IMG/VR virus record: IMGVR_UViG_3300032561_000012
Span: 20,543 to 84,542 of that record
Reading direction: 5' to 3' (one strand)
Length of the DNA stretch: 64,000 nt
Source of the DNA: a virus
In this document: positions 28,271 to 36,349 of the stretch, piece by piece
How the letters are laid out: each line of letters opens with the position of its first letter
Numbering within the stretch: the stretch's first letter is position 1
Position numbers and translations under genes: made by a program
The notes under the pieces: generated by a model
The model's input: the letters and a program-made list of their open reading frames with translations, nothing else
The model's database searches: none
Told to the model about the DNA's origin: nothing

Positions 28271-30043
28271 TTGTTTAAAATCAAATATCTAACTGTTAAA
28301 AACTTTATGAGTGTAGGTAACGCTACACAGGCTGTTAACTTTGACCGCAGAGACTTAACCTTAGTCTTAGGTGAAAACGTTGACCTAGGTGGTGATGACA
28401 CAGGTGCACGTAATGGTACAGGTAAAACTACTATTATCAACGCACTGAGTTATGCTCTATACGGACAAGCACTGACTAACATTCGTAAAGACAATCTAGT
28501 TAATAAAACCAATCAAAAGGCCATGCTGGTTACTATTGACTTTGAAGTTAATGGTGTTGAATATAGAATTGAGCGTGGTCGCAAATCTAATGTACTTAAA
28601 TTCTATATTGGTGATCAAGAACAAGAAGCCAAGGACGATAACAGTCAAGGTGACAGCAGAGAAACACAGCAAGAAATAGAACGTTTATTAGGCATGAGTC
28701 ACGAGATGTTCAAGCACGTGGTTGCATTGAACACCTACACTGAGCCATTTTTAGCACTAAAATCAAATGATCAACGTGCTATCATCGAACAACTGCTAGG
28801 TATTACCTTATTGAGTGAAAAAGCAGAAGCACTCAAAGAGCAAAGTAAGGCCACAAGGGACGCCATTCAGCAGGAAGAAGCCAACATCAAAGCTGTGTCT
28901 GATGCTAATAAACGTATTGAAGAGCAGATTGAAGCGGCACAGCGTCGTCAGATGCTATGGTTAACTAAACACAAAGATGATGTTCGTAAACTACAAGAAG
29001 CACTTGACGAATTGCAAAAACTAGATATCGATGCAGAGATTCAAGCACATAAAGAACTGTCAGCGTACAATCAAAAAAGCAAAGACATTGCTGATTTAAA
29101 CACTGCTATTCAACGATCTACACAGGATCTACAGCGCGAAGTCAAAGGCATTGCTAACTTAACCAGTGATATAGAAACTCTTCGTGATCACAAGTGTAAT
29201 ACCTGCGGTCAGGATCTGCATGATGAAAAACATGCAGAATTGTTGTCTATCAAAGAAAGCAAACTACGTGATGCTGAGTTACAACAGAATACACATGCTA
29301 GTCAATTAGAAGAACTAATTGCAGCCAAAGCATCTATAGGTGAGCTAGGTGTTAAACCTACCACATTCTATGATACTGAAGCAGATGCTATTCAACATCG
29401 TAGCAGTGTTGCTGGATTACAGCAACAGTTAGCTGCTAAGTCAAAAGAAGAAGATCCTTATACAGAGCAGATTGCAGACATGAAAACCACTGCCCTGGCT
29501 GAGATTGACTATTCTATGATGAATGAACTGACTCGCCTTAAAGAACATCAAGAGTTCTTACACAAACTATTAACTAACAAAGATTCTTATATACGTAAAC
29601 GTATTATTGATCAAAATTTAAGCTACCTAAACGCAAGATTAAGTCAATACCTAGATCGTATTGGTTTACCGCATACTGTGGTGTTTATGAACGACCTAAG
29701 CGTTAATATTACAGAACTAGGTCGTGAACTAGACTTTGATAACCTAAGTCGTGGTGAACGCAATAGACTTATCCTTAGCTTGTCGTGGGCATTCCGTGAT
29801 GTATGGGAAAGTTTATATCAACCAATTAACTTGTTGTTTATTGATGAATTAGTAGACAGCGGCATGGATGCATCAGGTGTAGAAAATGCCTTGGCTATTC
29901 TTAAAAAGATGTCGCGTGATGCACACAAATCAATTTGGTTAGTAAGTCATAGAGATGAACTAGGCGGGCGTGTAAACAACATCCTTACAGTGGTAAAAGA
30001 AAATGGCTTTACCAGTTATAACACTGATGTTGAGATTGCATAG
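28271..30043 (+). CDS. gp46: Recombination endonuclease ATPase gp46 (Rad50/SbcC-like)
   Basis: A 590-residue SMC-like ATPase. The Walker A segment is GARNGTGKTT (residues 45-54). A long coiled coil (about 175-300 and 320-440) surrounds a zinc hook CNTCGQ near residue 310. An ABC signature LSRGERNRL is near 490, Walker B LLFIDELVDSG near 520, and an H-loop SHRDE near 560. It binds gp47 and drives ATP-dependent DNA-end processing. The start is TTG, immediately after the gp47 TAA; no ATG is available before the conserved FKIKYLTVKNFMSVG segment. The TAG stop overlaps the GTG start of the radical SAM gene by one base, placing that enzyme in the same operon. Confidence 0.95.
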   Translation: MFKIKYLTVKNFMSVGNATQAVNFDRRDLTLVLGENVDLGGDDTGARNGTGKTTIINALSYALYGQALTNIRKDNLVNKTNQKAMLVTIDFEVNGVEYRIERGRKSNVLKFYIGDQEQEAKDDNSQGDSRETQQEIERLLGMSHEMFKHVVALNTYTEPFLALKSNDQRAIIEQLLGITLLSEKAEALKEQSKATRDAIQQEEANIKAVSDANKRIEEQIEAAQRRQMLWLTKHKDDVRKLQEALDELQKLDIDAEIQAHKELSAYNQKSKDIADLNTAIQRSTQDLQREVKGIANLTSDIETLRDHKCNTCGQDLHDEKHAELLSIKESKLRDAELQQNTHASQLEELIAAKASIGELGVKPTTFYDTEADAIQHRSSVAGLQQQLAAKSKEEDPYTEQIADMKTTALAEIDYSMMNELTRLKEHQEFLHKLLTNKDSYIRKRIIDQNLSYLNARLSQYLDRIGLPHTVVFMNDLSVNITELGRELDFDNLSRGERNRLILSLSWAFRDVWESLYQPINLLFIDELVDSGMDASGVENALAILKKMSRDAHKSIWLVSHRDELGGRVNNILTVVKENGFTSYNTDVEIA

Positions 30044-31056
30044 TGAAATTAGCAACATGGCATTGGCACATTGAAATATCTAGCAAGTGTACACTTAAGT
30101 GTCCGCGATGTGCTCGCACAGAAGTGCCTGACACATTAGTAAACACAGAATTAAGTTTAGACTTTTTTAAAAAGAACTTTACACCAGAGTTTATACAGAA
30201 AAACGTAGAAAAGATTACATTCTGCGGTGATGACGGTGATCCTATATATGCACACGACCTAATTCCAGTCATTCGTTATATTAAAAGTGTTAAACCTGTT
30301 AAAATTGTTATAGTTACCAATGGTAGCTATAAGAAAACTGAATGGTGGCAACAATTAGGACTTGCTTTAGATGCTGATGATCATGTACACTTTAGTTTAG
30401 ACGGGTGGGATCAAGCCAGCAACGAACAGTATAGAGTAAACAGTGATTGGTCTAGCATCATAGCTGGTATTACTGCTTTTAATTTTACCACACAAGCATA
30501 TACTACCTGGGATGCTATCGCATTTAGTTTTAATCAAGATCGTTTAGACTACATGCAAGAACTAGCACGTACACTAGAATTTGATCAGTTTCAATTGACT
30601 CGCAGTACTAAATTTAACAAAGTCTACACTGTATATCCAGAAGGCGACCCATTACAGCCTAGAAATGAGTTGATCAGCAGTAACTACAGGTTTCAACGAG
30701 AAATTATTAATCTTTCTGGGCGTAAAGAATCCACAGTAGGCTACGAAACTAATTTAAACCTCTATCAATCAGCTGAGGAAATAAATGGAGTTAAAGCACT
30801 GTGTGGGATTGGGGCCAAAGGACTGTTTATCAACAGTCAAGGACATTTCTTTCCTTGCTGTTGGGTAGCAAATAGATATTCACACAATAATGAGTGGTTA
30901 GACTTAGCAAAAAGTTTTAATTTAAATGAAAAACCACTAGATATTGTGTTACAAGATTCATTCTGGGACAAAAAATTTGAAAATTTTTCCTGGACTGAGT
31001 GCAAGACTAAATGTAATATATCAGTAGTAAATCAACAATACGCAACCGAATGGTAA
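30043..31056 (+). CDS. Radical SAM enzyme, substrate unknown
   Basis: A 337-residue protein with the iron-sulphur motif CTLKCPRC (C16, C20, C23) and a following TFCGDDGDP loop in place of GGEP. The barrel continues with VIVTNGSYKK and HFSLDGWDQAS. The C-terminal region has ALCGIGAKGLFINSQGHFFP, then CCW and later CKTKC, a Cys pattern like a reduced SPASM or twitch domain that could hold an auxiliary cluster. It starts with GTG overlapping the gp46 stop and is followed by an AAGGAG site for the next gene. Relatives modify peptides, proteins or small molecules. Nothing here fixes the substrate, but a second, full SPASM enzyme is encoded at 56.2 kb. Confidence 0.8.
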   Translation: MKLATWHWHIEISSKCTLKCPRCARTEVPDTLVNTELSLDFFKKNFTPEFIQKNVEKITFCGDDGDPIYAHDLIPVIRYIKSVKPVKIVIVTNGSYKKTEWWQQLGLALDADDHVHFSLDGWDQASNEQYRVNSDWSSIIAGITAFNFTTQAYTTWDAIAFSFNQDRLDYMQELARTLEFDQFQLTRSTKFNKVYTVYPEGDPLQPRNELISSNYRFQREIINLSGRKESTVGYETNLNLYQSAEEINGVKALCGIGAKGLFINSQGHFFPCCWVANRYSHNNEWLDLAKSFNLNEKPLDIVLQDSFWDKKFENFSWTECKTKCNISVVNQQYATEW

Positions 31057-31066
31057 GGAGAATTGC

Positions 31067-31243
31067 ATGGCAGATAAACCACACCCAAGTAAACGACACA
31101 ATAACCCAATGCAGTATAAGAGTGGTAAGGCCAGATTAGGTCCATTGAATGTCAAACAGCTTTCAGAATTGTTAAATAAAACACAACGTAAGAAAGATAA
31201 AGCAAAAATTACGAGAGAACTTGCTCGTAGACAAGCAGTATAA
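31067..31243 (+). CDS. Small basic conserved-type protein (58 aa)
   Basis: 58 residues with a strong AAGGAG ribosome site 6 nt before the ATG. The sequence starts MADKPHPSKRHNNP and contains ARLGPLNVKQLSELL followed by a Lys/Arg-rich helix. Small proteins with a GPLNxxQL core followed by a basic helix are, as I recall, frequent in T4-like marine phages, but no function is known to me. The high positive charge would allow nucleic-acid binding. It lies between the radical SAM gene and another small basic protein, all apparently cotranscribed from the gp55/gp47 promoters. Confidence 0.7.
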   Translation: MADKPHPSKRHNNPMQYKSGKARLGPLNVKQLSELLNKTQRKKDKAKITRELARRQAV

Positions 31244-31263
31244 TTTTTAAAAAGGAAAAGAAA

Positions 31264-31443
31264 ATGGCAACATTACATGAACAAATTTTAGAAGCAATTG
31301 AAACATACAAAGCAGAATCAGAAAAGTTTGACGGTAAGGGTGTTAAAGCCGCTGCCGCACGTGCTCGTGGTGCATTAGGTGACTTAGGCAAACTAGCCAA
31401 AGCTCGTCGTGCAGAAATCCAAGAGAAGAAAAACAGTTTATAA
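31264..31443 (+). CDS. Histone H1-like (Hc1-type) small DNA-binding protein candidate
   Basis: 59 residues, ATG after an AAAAAGGAAAAG site. The sequence HEQILEAIETYKAESEKF, then a GKGVKAAAARARGALGDL segment and RRAEIQEKKNSL, resembles the short helical hairpin of bacterial Hc1/histone-H1-like proteins (EKFxxKGxKAAxxRxRxxLxxL pattern). Such proteins bind DNA non-specifically. In a phage this could condense or protect DNA or affect the host nucleoid. The family link is by motif recall only. The TAA stop directly abuts the TTG start of the next gene. Confidence 0.6.
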   Translation: MATLHEQILEAIETYKAESEKFDGKGVKAAAARARGALGDLGKLAKARRAEIQEKKNSL

Positions 31444-32148
31444 TTGAAAAAGATTTTATACATCAACGGAGACAGTTATTCTGCACCAACTGAGTATGGG
31501 ATGTATGGCAATGTTTTATCACATCAATATAATATTGGGTTAGTAAACAAAGCTGTCATTGGTAGTTCAAACCACAGAATAATTCGATCTACTCTAGAAG
31601 ATTGTATAAAATTTAAAAGACAAAATATAAACGTATATGTGATCATTGGCTTATCATTTTTCACACGTGAAGAAATATGGGCTAACACAGATAATGAATT
31701 TGTTAAAAGACTTAACGAATGCCCTGAAGGAAAATTTGTTACTTTAGACTCAGTTCGTAAAGAAGATTTAACTATTTTTGATAAACGACGATTAGTTGAT
31801 TTAAATATTAATGTGCAGGTTGTACAATTACTTGTTAATATTTTTATGTTAACTAACACATTAACTTTATTAAATATTCCTCATTTTATTTTTTCTGCGG
31901 CGCATAATCAGCCCAACAGTGAATTAAAATGGGGATATTTAAATCAATTAGAAGTTTATCAAGATATTAAAAAAAGAAAGAATATTTTAGATATTTTTAA
32001 TTTCAGTATCCCAACCTGGGCTAAAGAAAATAATGTAGATACTTCTGATACTGGGCATTTAGTGAGTATTGGCACACATAAAATATTTGCTGATTATCTC
32101 TATGATAATCATCTATCAAAATTAAATTGGGACATCAATGATGTATGA
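31444..32148 (+). CDS. SGNH/GDSL-hydrolase-like protein
   Basis: A 234-residue protein that starts with TTG immediately after the preceding TAA. The first strand leads to INGDSYSAP (GDS block, candidate nucleophile Ser), followed by GSSNHRIIR, which supplies Gly and Asn oxyanion positions. SDTGHLVSIGTHKIFADYL near the C-terminus has the DxxH pair expected for the catalytic Asp and His. SGNH enzymes deacylate or hydrolyse esters on lipids, glycans or peptidoglycan. No signal peptide is visible, so action inside the cell or on the virion is likelier than secretion. The last 11 nt overlap the next gene. Codon use here is more AT-rich than in the flanking genes, which hints at later acquisition. 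Confidence 0.6.
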   Translation: MKKILYINGDSYSAPTEYGMYGNVLSHQYNIGLVNKAVIGSSNHRIIRSTLEDCIKFKRQNINVYVIIGLSFFTREEIWANTDNEFVKRLNECPEGKFVTLDSVRKEDLTIFDKRRLVDLNINVQVVQLLVNIFMLTNTLTLLNIPHFIFSAAHNQPNSELKWGYLNQLEVYQDIKKRKNILDIFNFSIPTWAKENNVDTSDTGHLVSIGTHKIFADYLYDNHLSKLNWDINDV

Positions 32149-32572
32149 ATATCCGTGGACTTACAATGGAAAAATATTTGAGTCTGAGGATATCAACAAC
32201 TATTATGGCTTTATATATAGGATAACTAATACTGTTAACGGGCATGATTATGTTGGCAGAAAATACTTCAAAACCATCAAAAAGAGACCACCTCTAAAAG
32301 GCAAGAAAAACAAACGTAGGGAAACAGTTGAAACTGATTGGAAAACTTACTGGGGCAGTAGTCCTAGACTCCAAGCAGATATAGACAAACTAGGCCGGGA
32401 CAAGTTCACACGTGAAATCATACATCTATGTGAGTCACGTGGCGAAACTAATTACTTGGAAGCCTATTATCAGTTTAAGGAAAATGTATTGTTACGTGAA
32501 AACAACTACAATGGCATTATTCAAGTTAGACTAGGTAAGAATTCCGTTAAAGATTTAAAGATTACAAAATAA
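32138..32572 (+). CDS. GIY-YIG nuclease-domain protein
   Basis: A 144-residue protein with GFIYRI (residues 24-29) and YVGRKYF (38-44), the paired GIY and YIG strands with the following Arg. A Glu in TNYLEAYYQF (about residue 107) could be the metal ligand. A conserved-looking TDWKTYWGSSPRLQADI segment lies between. Stand-alone proteins of this form are common in T4-like phages and may be mobile or DNA-processing endonucleases. It starts with two consecutive ATGs overlapping the upstream gene by 11 nt. The 400 nt downstream is non-coding and structured, so an association with a mobile RNA element is possible but unproven. Confidence 0.75.
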   Translation: MMYEYPWTYNGKIFESEDINNYYGFIYRITNTVNGHDYVGRKYFKTIKKRPPLKGKKNKRRETVETDWKTYWGSSPRLQADIDKLGRDKFTREIIHLCESRGETNYLEAYYQFKENVLLRENNYNGIIQVRLGKNSVKDLKITK

Positions 32573-32972
32573 CAGCCCTTTTGCAGATTAAGTTCTGTGT
32601 CATGAGGAGATGGTGCTCGCGTAATGGCCGCACTTGGAACGTCTAGAGTAGACTAGACACATGACGGCACGGCAATCAATTAGGTGTAAAAACCAAAAGA
32701 TTCAGGCTCTGAAACAACTCAACCTGAGAGCAAAACAACAGTTGGCTAACTACGGCTGTTTGAGCTACCGCCAGAGAAATCTAGAGTAGGGAGTACAGGC
32801 TGACCGCTTCCGTGCTGATGATAGCAATCTCTTTTAGTTAGTGTGCGAGTAGGACTCAGATAAAGCTCTCGTTGCAATTTGCCTGTAATAGGTAAATTGT
32901 GACTGAAGGATCTAGATAAAGCATTTAAGAACGTACAATAGTTCAATATATCTTAGATTAAAGAGATTAGAA
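32573..32972. ncRNA. Gene-free 400-nt segment, candidate structured RNA
   Basis: No convincing reading frame occupies this gap between convergent genes. It contains several complementary segments. The strongest is a 13-bp stem at 32871-32903 with a 7-nt loop: GUUGCAAUUUGCC pairs with GGUAAAUUGUGAC if three G-U pairs are allowed. Another stem joins GTCATG (32609 region) to CATGAC about 60 nt later and encloses GTCTA-GAG-TAGAC and GTGC/GCAC pairs. A third joins AGC..CAACAG to CTGTTTG-A-GCT around a 14-nt loop. I do not recognise a tRNA, tmRNA or group I intron core. Strand and function are unknown; the G-U pairs fit the plus strand as written. Confidence 0.4.
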
Positions 32973-33001
32973 GAAAAAGCATTGAGCGCAAGCGAAAATG
33001 C
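32973..33001 (-). terminator. Rho-independent terminator of the gp26 operon
   Basis: On the minus strand a GCATT...AATGC stem with an inner CGC/GCG pair is followed by TTTTT. It lies just after a 7-bp hairpin (AGATGTC-GTA-GACATCT, 33002-33018) that overlaps the stop codon of the last gene. Confidence 0.65.
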
Positions 33002-33017
33002 AGATGTCGTAGACATC

Positions 33018-33194
33018 TTAAAAGAATGGAAACTTACTCTTTTTAGTTGTTTCTAAGTTATCTTTGATTATCTCACCAATAATGTCTCTTTCTGATTTAC
33101 TTAACAGCATAGATTCATCATAGCTAAGACCACCACGCATGTACCAACACATTCTTAAGGCGTCTTCTTTAAAGGCTCTTACCTCTTTGTCCAT
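33018..33194 (-). CDS. Small tail-assembly protein downstream of gp26 (gp51 position)
   Basis: 58 residues from ATG 33194, with MCWYMRGGLSYDESMLLSKS and a C-terminal RDIIGEIIKDNLETTKK. A WYMRGG..Y..ML..S.xER.....I pattern with a C-terminal helix recurs, as I recall, in small T4-like proteins placed after gp26, sometimes labelled hub assembly catalyst gp51. T4 gp51 itself is much longer, so the name is not adopted. The ATG has no good ribosome site. The frame stays open upstream through the end of gp26 for 20 more codons without any ATG, GTG or TTG, and a -1 slippery heptamer sits there, so it may be expressed as a gp26 extension. Terminator hairpins follow. Confidence 0.6.
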   Translation of the reverse strand: MDKEVRAFKEDALRMCWYMRGGLSYDESMLLSKSERDIIGEIIKDNLETTKKSKFPFF

Positions 33195-33232
33195 CTTTTC
33201 TAACTGCTGGACAATTTCTTCGTTACTTAGAG

Positions 33233-34081
33233 CTAAGAGCCTAGACCGAAAAAATTTGCGTAGTCAAACGTAACTTCTGTTTTATATTCATGCTGACATT
33301 CGTCACAGACATTATCATATGGTTTAAGACCAGCAGTACTGGCAATCTCAGCTAGTTTTTCCTGTACTTTGCGTACCGTTGCACTGCTGGTGCTAGAATA
33401 AAACTCTCTAATAAACCCGCTGTCAACTACCTTGGTTCCATCACTCATTAGAATATATTCTGTGCTGGCTGTTAGGTTGTCTAGATTTAATTCAATTAGT
33501 TCTTCTGTAATGGCCTTAAGGTTAGCATCACGGTCTTCTTTGCTGATTTCATTTTCGCCTTGAGCTAGAACATTTAAAATACGTTGTTCTTTATATGTGA
33601 TGCTGTTGGCGTTGTTGACTGCAAAATAGTTCTGTGGTTTAAGTTTGATAGTCAAATCAGGTTCTTGAATCAAATTATCAAAGTTTGGCATGGTGATTTG
33701 ATCCAGGGCCGCGTTAAGATTAACAGTATGATCATTAGTGTGTTTGCACTTAGGACAACTGGTATTGATGTCCATATCACTGCCATAACTGGCAATACGT
33801 ATAGCAATCAAACAAGCATCAACGTCTACACTAGGCATAGCCCACGGGTCTTGAATACTAGGAATACAGCTTTTGACTACTTCTACAATGGCTGATCCGT
33901 TGATTAAACTATCTGGTGTACGCAGGGTAATTTCATCTTTGGTAGTCATAGGGTACACAGGCAGTTCACCTGTAGCACTGAGTGTTAGTGCGCCCTCAGG
34001 CCAATATTTGCCCTTACTAGGTAACTTTAAAAAGATCGCAGGTTGGCGAAAATGCTTGGCTAAAGGATTAGTTTGATTCAT
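33233..34081 (-). CDS. gp26: Baseplate hub assembly protein gp26
   Basis: 282 residues from ATG 34081 (MNQTNPLAKHFRQP). An upstream in-frame TTG at 34096 is rejected in favour of the ATG. The N-terminus FLKLPSKGKYWPEGAL, then YPMTTKDEITLRTPD and INGSAIVEVVKSCIPSI, is the conserved gp26 family core. Two CxxC pairs (SCPKCKH and VCDECQH) form a probable zinc site. In T4, gp26 acts in hub assembly. It reads away from the tape-measure-like gene, and its own promoter is unclear: a TTGGTG-17 nt-TATCAT match lies in the divergent gap. The C-terminus ends FFGLGS at a slippery site. Confidence 0.82.
   Translation of the reverse strand: MNQTNPLAKHFRQPAIFLKLPSKGKYWPEGALTLSATGELPVYPMTTKDEITLRTPDSLINGSAIVEVVKSCIPSIQDPWAMPSVDVDACLIAIRIASYGSDMDINTSCPKCKHTNDHTVNLNAALDQITMPNFDNLIQEPDLTIKLKPQNYFAVNNANSITYKEQRILNVLAQGENEISKEDRDANLKAITEELIELNLDNLTASTEYILMSDGTKVVDSGFIREFYSSTSSATVRKVQEKLAEIASTAGLKPYDNVCDECQHEYKTEVTFDYANFFGLGS
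33251..33257 (-). promoter_or_regulatory. Candidate -1 frameshift site at the end of gp26
   Basis: The gp26 frame reads GCA AAT TTT TTC, giving the heptamer A AAT TTT of the X XXY YYZ type, five codons before the TAG stop. A -1 slip enters the open frame that runs into the 58-aa gene without a stop. Confidence 0.45.
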
Positions 34082-34094
34082 GGTGATTTTTTCC

Positions 34095-34102
34095 AATAAA
34101 TA
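34095..34102 (+). promoter_or_regulatory. Possible late promoter (AATAAATA) for the tape-measure gene
   Basis: AATAAATA on the plus strand, 49 nt before the ATG at 34152. It has a weaker first base than the GATAAATA forms. A TATACT hexamer at 34108 is an alternative -10 without a clear -35. Confidence 0.4.
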
Positions 34103-34151
34103 TATGATATACTACGTAATATTTAGCACCAATAAAGTGAGCATATAATAA

Positions 34152-36314
34152 ATGGATGAAGAAAAATTACTGGAGATGTTCCAGCGCCTGTTTGAAAAGA
34201 TGGGAGCTTCTGTGGACAACTGGTCAGAAGAACTAGACAAATCCACTAAAGGTCAAACTAAGCAAGAAAAATTAATTGACCGAATCACTAAACAGTTCAC
34301 TAAACTTAACTCAGATCTTGAAAAAGGTCGTAAAAAGATCATTGACCTTGGCCCTACTATCAAAGATCTTGATCAACAAATTGAAGATCTTGATGAAGGT
34401 GTAAAAAAATCTGAATTAGAAATAGAACGCCAACGTCTGGCCAACCAATTCCTCACAGCACAGTACAAAAAAGCCGCGGTACAACTAACATCAGCTATTG
34501 GCGATACACTGGTCAAGGGCATATTCAAAGGTACTAAAACACTAGTAAATGATCTGCAGAGCAACAGTAGTGGCATAGCACTAGCTGGCGATCTAATGAC
34601 GCAGGCTATAGATTCGTCACAAGCTGGCATGACCGCAGTAGGAAAAACAGGCGAAGCTCTTGGGTCTGGTATGGCACAGCTTGGTGGCAAAACAGGCAAA
34701 TTTGGTATAGCCTTATCTGCTGGGTCGGCCGCATTAGAATACTTTACAGCAGGTGTTGCTGAAGCTGCTAAAGCCGGCATTGACATGCTGGTTAAAGAAG
34801 TTGAAAAAACAGTCAAAGCATTTAATGACACAACAGCATCAGGCGCACTATTTGCACACGGCATGGATGATCTGCGTGCAAACGCATCACGTGCTGGTCT
34901 AACAGTTGAACAGTTTGGTGCAGTGATTAAAAATAACAATGCGGCTCTAGCAGAATCTGGTATGACAGTAGAAACAGCAGCCAGAGCTGTAGCTGATGTT
35001 ACTAGTAGATATGCTGTTCAAACAGGCAAAAGCGGATTAACCTTACAGCGTGAAATGCAAAACCTAGGTATTGGTTTCCAAGAACAAGCAGAAATCACAG
35101 CACAGGTTATTGCCAGTTATAAAAAAACAGGTGCGCAGGCTACTAACTCACAGGTAGCGGCAGCCACTGTTGAAATGGCTAAAAACATGAAAGCCATGTC
35201 AGACATCATGGGCGAAGAATACAAAGCACGACAAGATGCCGCTAAAAAACAAGCAGAGCAGTATGCATTCCAAGCTAAAGTTAACGAGATAGCTAGAAAA
35301 ACTAACGATCCTGGATTGGTAAATCGTGTAAATCAAGCATTGGGTGCGATGAGCGAAAGTAATCGTAGAGCGGCTATTCAAGCCACAGTATTAGGTGGTG
35401 CTGTTACTGACGTAGCAGCCAATCTAACAGGTGCCGCGGCTGCAGGGCAAGATTTTGGTAATGCACTGTTAAGTGGCAGAACAGATATTAAATCTTTAAC
35501 TGACGGTACTGCTAAACTCAATGATTCATTCCAAGCTGGCACTAGCGAAATGGGCGCAGCTATTAGCCGTGCTACTATTGCTACTGGTGACCTAGCAGAT
35601 GTGTCACAGGCCTATGATCAACAGCAACAAGATTCATTTAAAATGAATACCAAGAATAGAGACAAAGCACTATCAGATGCAGACAAACTATCAGCGGCAC
35701 ACGGTGGCCTACAAGAAGAGGTAATGGGCGCAGAAAAATCTGCACAAGATTTGAAGATGGCATTACAAAAAGAATTAACTCCCGCAATTAAGAGTTTTGC
35801 TAGTGTAGCCAATCAAATACTTGACGGAGTTAAGAAAACTCTAGCCAAAGCAGGCATAGGTAATCCAGGCGAAACAGGACGAGACTGGACAAAAATAGCA
35901 GAAGGTGCTGGATTAGCTATTGCAGGTGTAGTTGGTGGTATTGCAACATCATGGACTGGTGTTGGCGGAGTTGCTGGCGGTATTGCCGCAGAGCAAGGCG
36001 CATCAATGATGATGTCTGGGTGGAATGACCCAGTAGTCAAAAAAGCCGACGGGGGCATTGCAGATGGTCCTGTAAGCGGTTATGCGGCTCAATTACACGG
36101 CACAGAAGCAGTGGTACCACTACCAGACGGTAAAAATATTCCAGTAGAAGTTAAACAAAACACAATGGGCGGAATTGATCCTAAGATGATGTCAGACATG
36201 CTGCATGAACTGAAAAAAGGTCACGAAATGACCAAACACAGCATGGATGAATTAGTGCGACATGCTAGAACCACCGCTGGCTACTCATCACAATTAGTTC
36301 AACTAGCTAGTTAA
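34152..36314 (+). CDS. Tape-measure-like tail protein
   Basis: A 720-residue, Ala-rich, mainly helical protein. Residues about 30-100 form a coiled coil (KLNSDLEKGRKKIIDLGPTI, then DLDEGVKKSELEIERQRL). Hydrophobic Gly/Ala stretches follow near 140-215 and 605-640 (AGLAIAGVVGGIATSWTGVG). The C-terminal KKADGGIADGPVSGY and AQLHGTEAVVPLPDG is a motif typical of phage tape-measure proteins. In T4 the tape-measure function belongs to gp29, but the similarity here is only architectural, so no symbol is given. It would fill the tail tube, set its length and perhaps interact with the host membrane on infection. It is divergent from gp26 and followed by the portal gene behind its own late promoter. 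Confidence 0.72.
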   Translation: MDEEKLLEMFQRLFEKMGASVDNWSEELDKSTKGQTKQEKLIDRITKQFTKLNSDLEKGRKKIIDLGPTIKDLDQQIEDLDEGVKKSELEIERQRLANQFLTAQYKKAAVQLTSAIGDTLVKGIFKGTKTLVNDLQSNSSGIALAGDLMTQAIDSSQAGMTAVGKTGEALGSGMAQLGGKTGKFGIALSAGSAALEYFTAGVAEAAKAGIDMLVKEVEKTVKAFNDTTASGALFAHGMDDLRANASRAGLTVEQFGAVIKNNNAALAESGMTVETAARAVADVTSRYAVQTGKSGLTLQREMQNLGIGFQEQAEITAQVIASYKKTGAQATNSQVAAATVEMAKNMKAMSDIMGEEYKARQDAAKKQAEQYAFQAKVNEIARKTNDPGLVNRVNQALGAMSESNRRAAIQATVLGGAVTDVAANLTGAAAAGQDFGNALLSGRTDIKSLTDGTAKLNDSFQAGTSEMGAAISRATIATGDLADVSQAYDQQQQDSFKMNTKNRDKALSDADKLSAAHGGLQEEVMGAEKSAQDLKMALQKELTPAIKSFASVANQILDGVKKTLAKAGIGNPGETGRDWTKIAEGAGLAIAGVVGGIATSWTGVGGVAGGIAAEQGASMMMSGWNDPVVKKADGGIADGPVSGYAAQLHGTEAVVPLPDGKNIPVEVKQNTMGGIDPKMMSDMLHELKKGHEMTKHSMDELVRHARTTAGYSSQLVQLAS

Positions 36315-36317
36315 GGC

Positions 36318-36325
36318 GATAAATA
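36318..36325 (+). promoter_or_regulatory. Late promoter (GATAAATA) for the capsid operon
   Basis: GATAAATA 24 nt before the gp20 ATG, followed by an AAAGAGAG ribosome site. Confidence 0.75.
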
Positions 36326-36349
36326 CTGTATCTTTAAAGAGAGCATAAT

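Noticed and set aside
32746-32946. 66-codon minus-strand frame in the same gap
   Set aside because: Composition is irregular, there is no ribosome site and no recognisable motif, and it lies over the predicted hairpins.
32573-32972. tmRNA, tRNA or group I intron in the gene-free gap
   Set aside because: No CCA-type acceptor stem, cloverleaf, tag reading frame with matching acceptor pairing or recognisable intron core was found, and no gene appears split around it.
34373-34939. Long antisense frame opposite the tape-measure gene
   Set aside because: It is a shadow of an Ala-rich coding sequence; the plus frame continues through a complete, recognisable protein.
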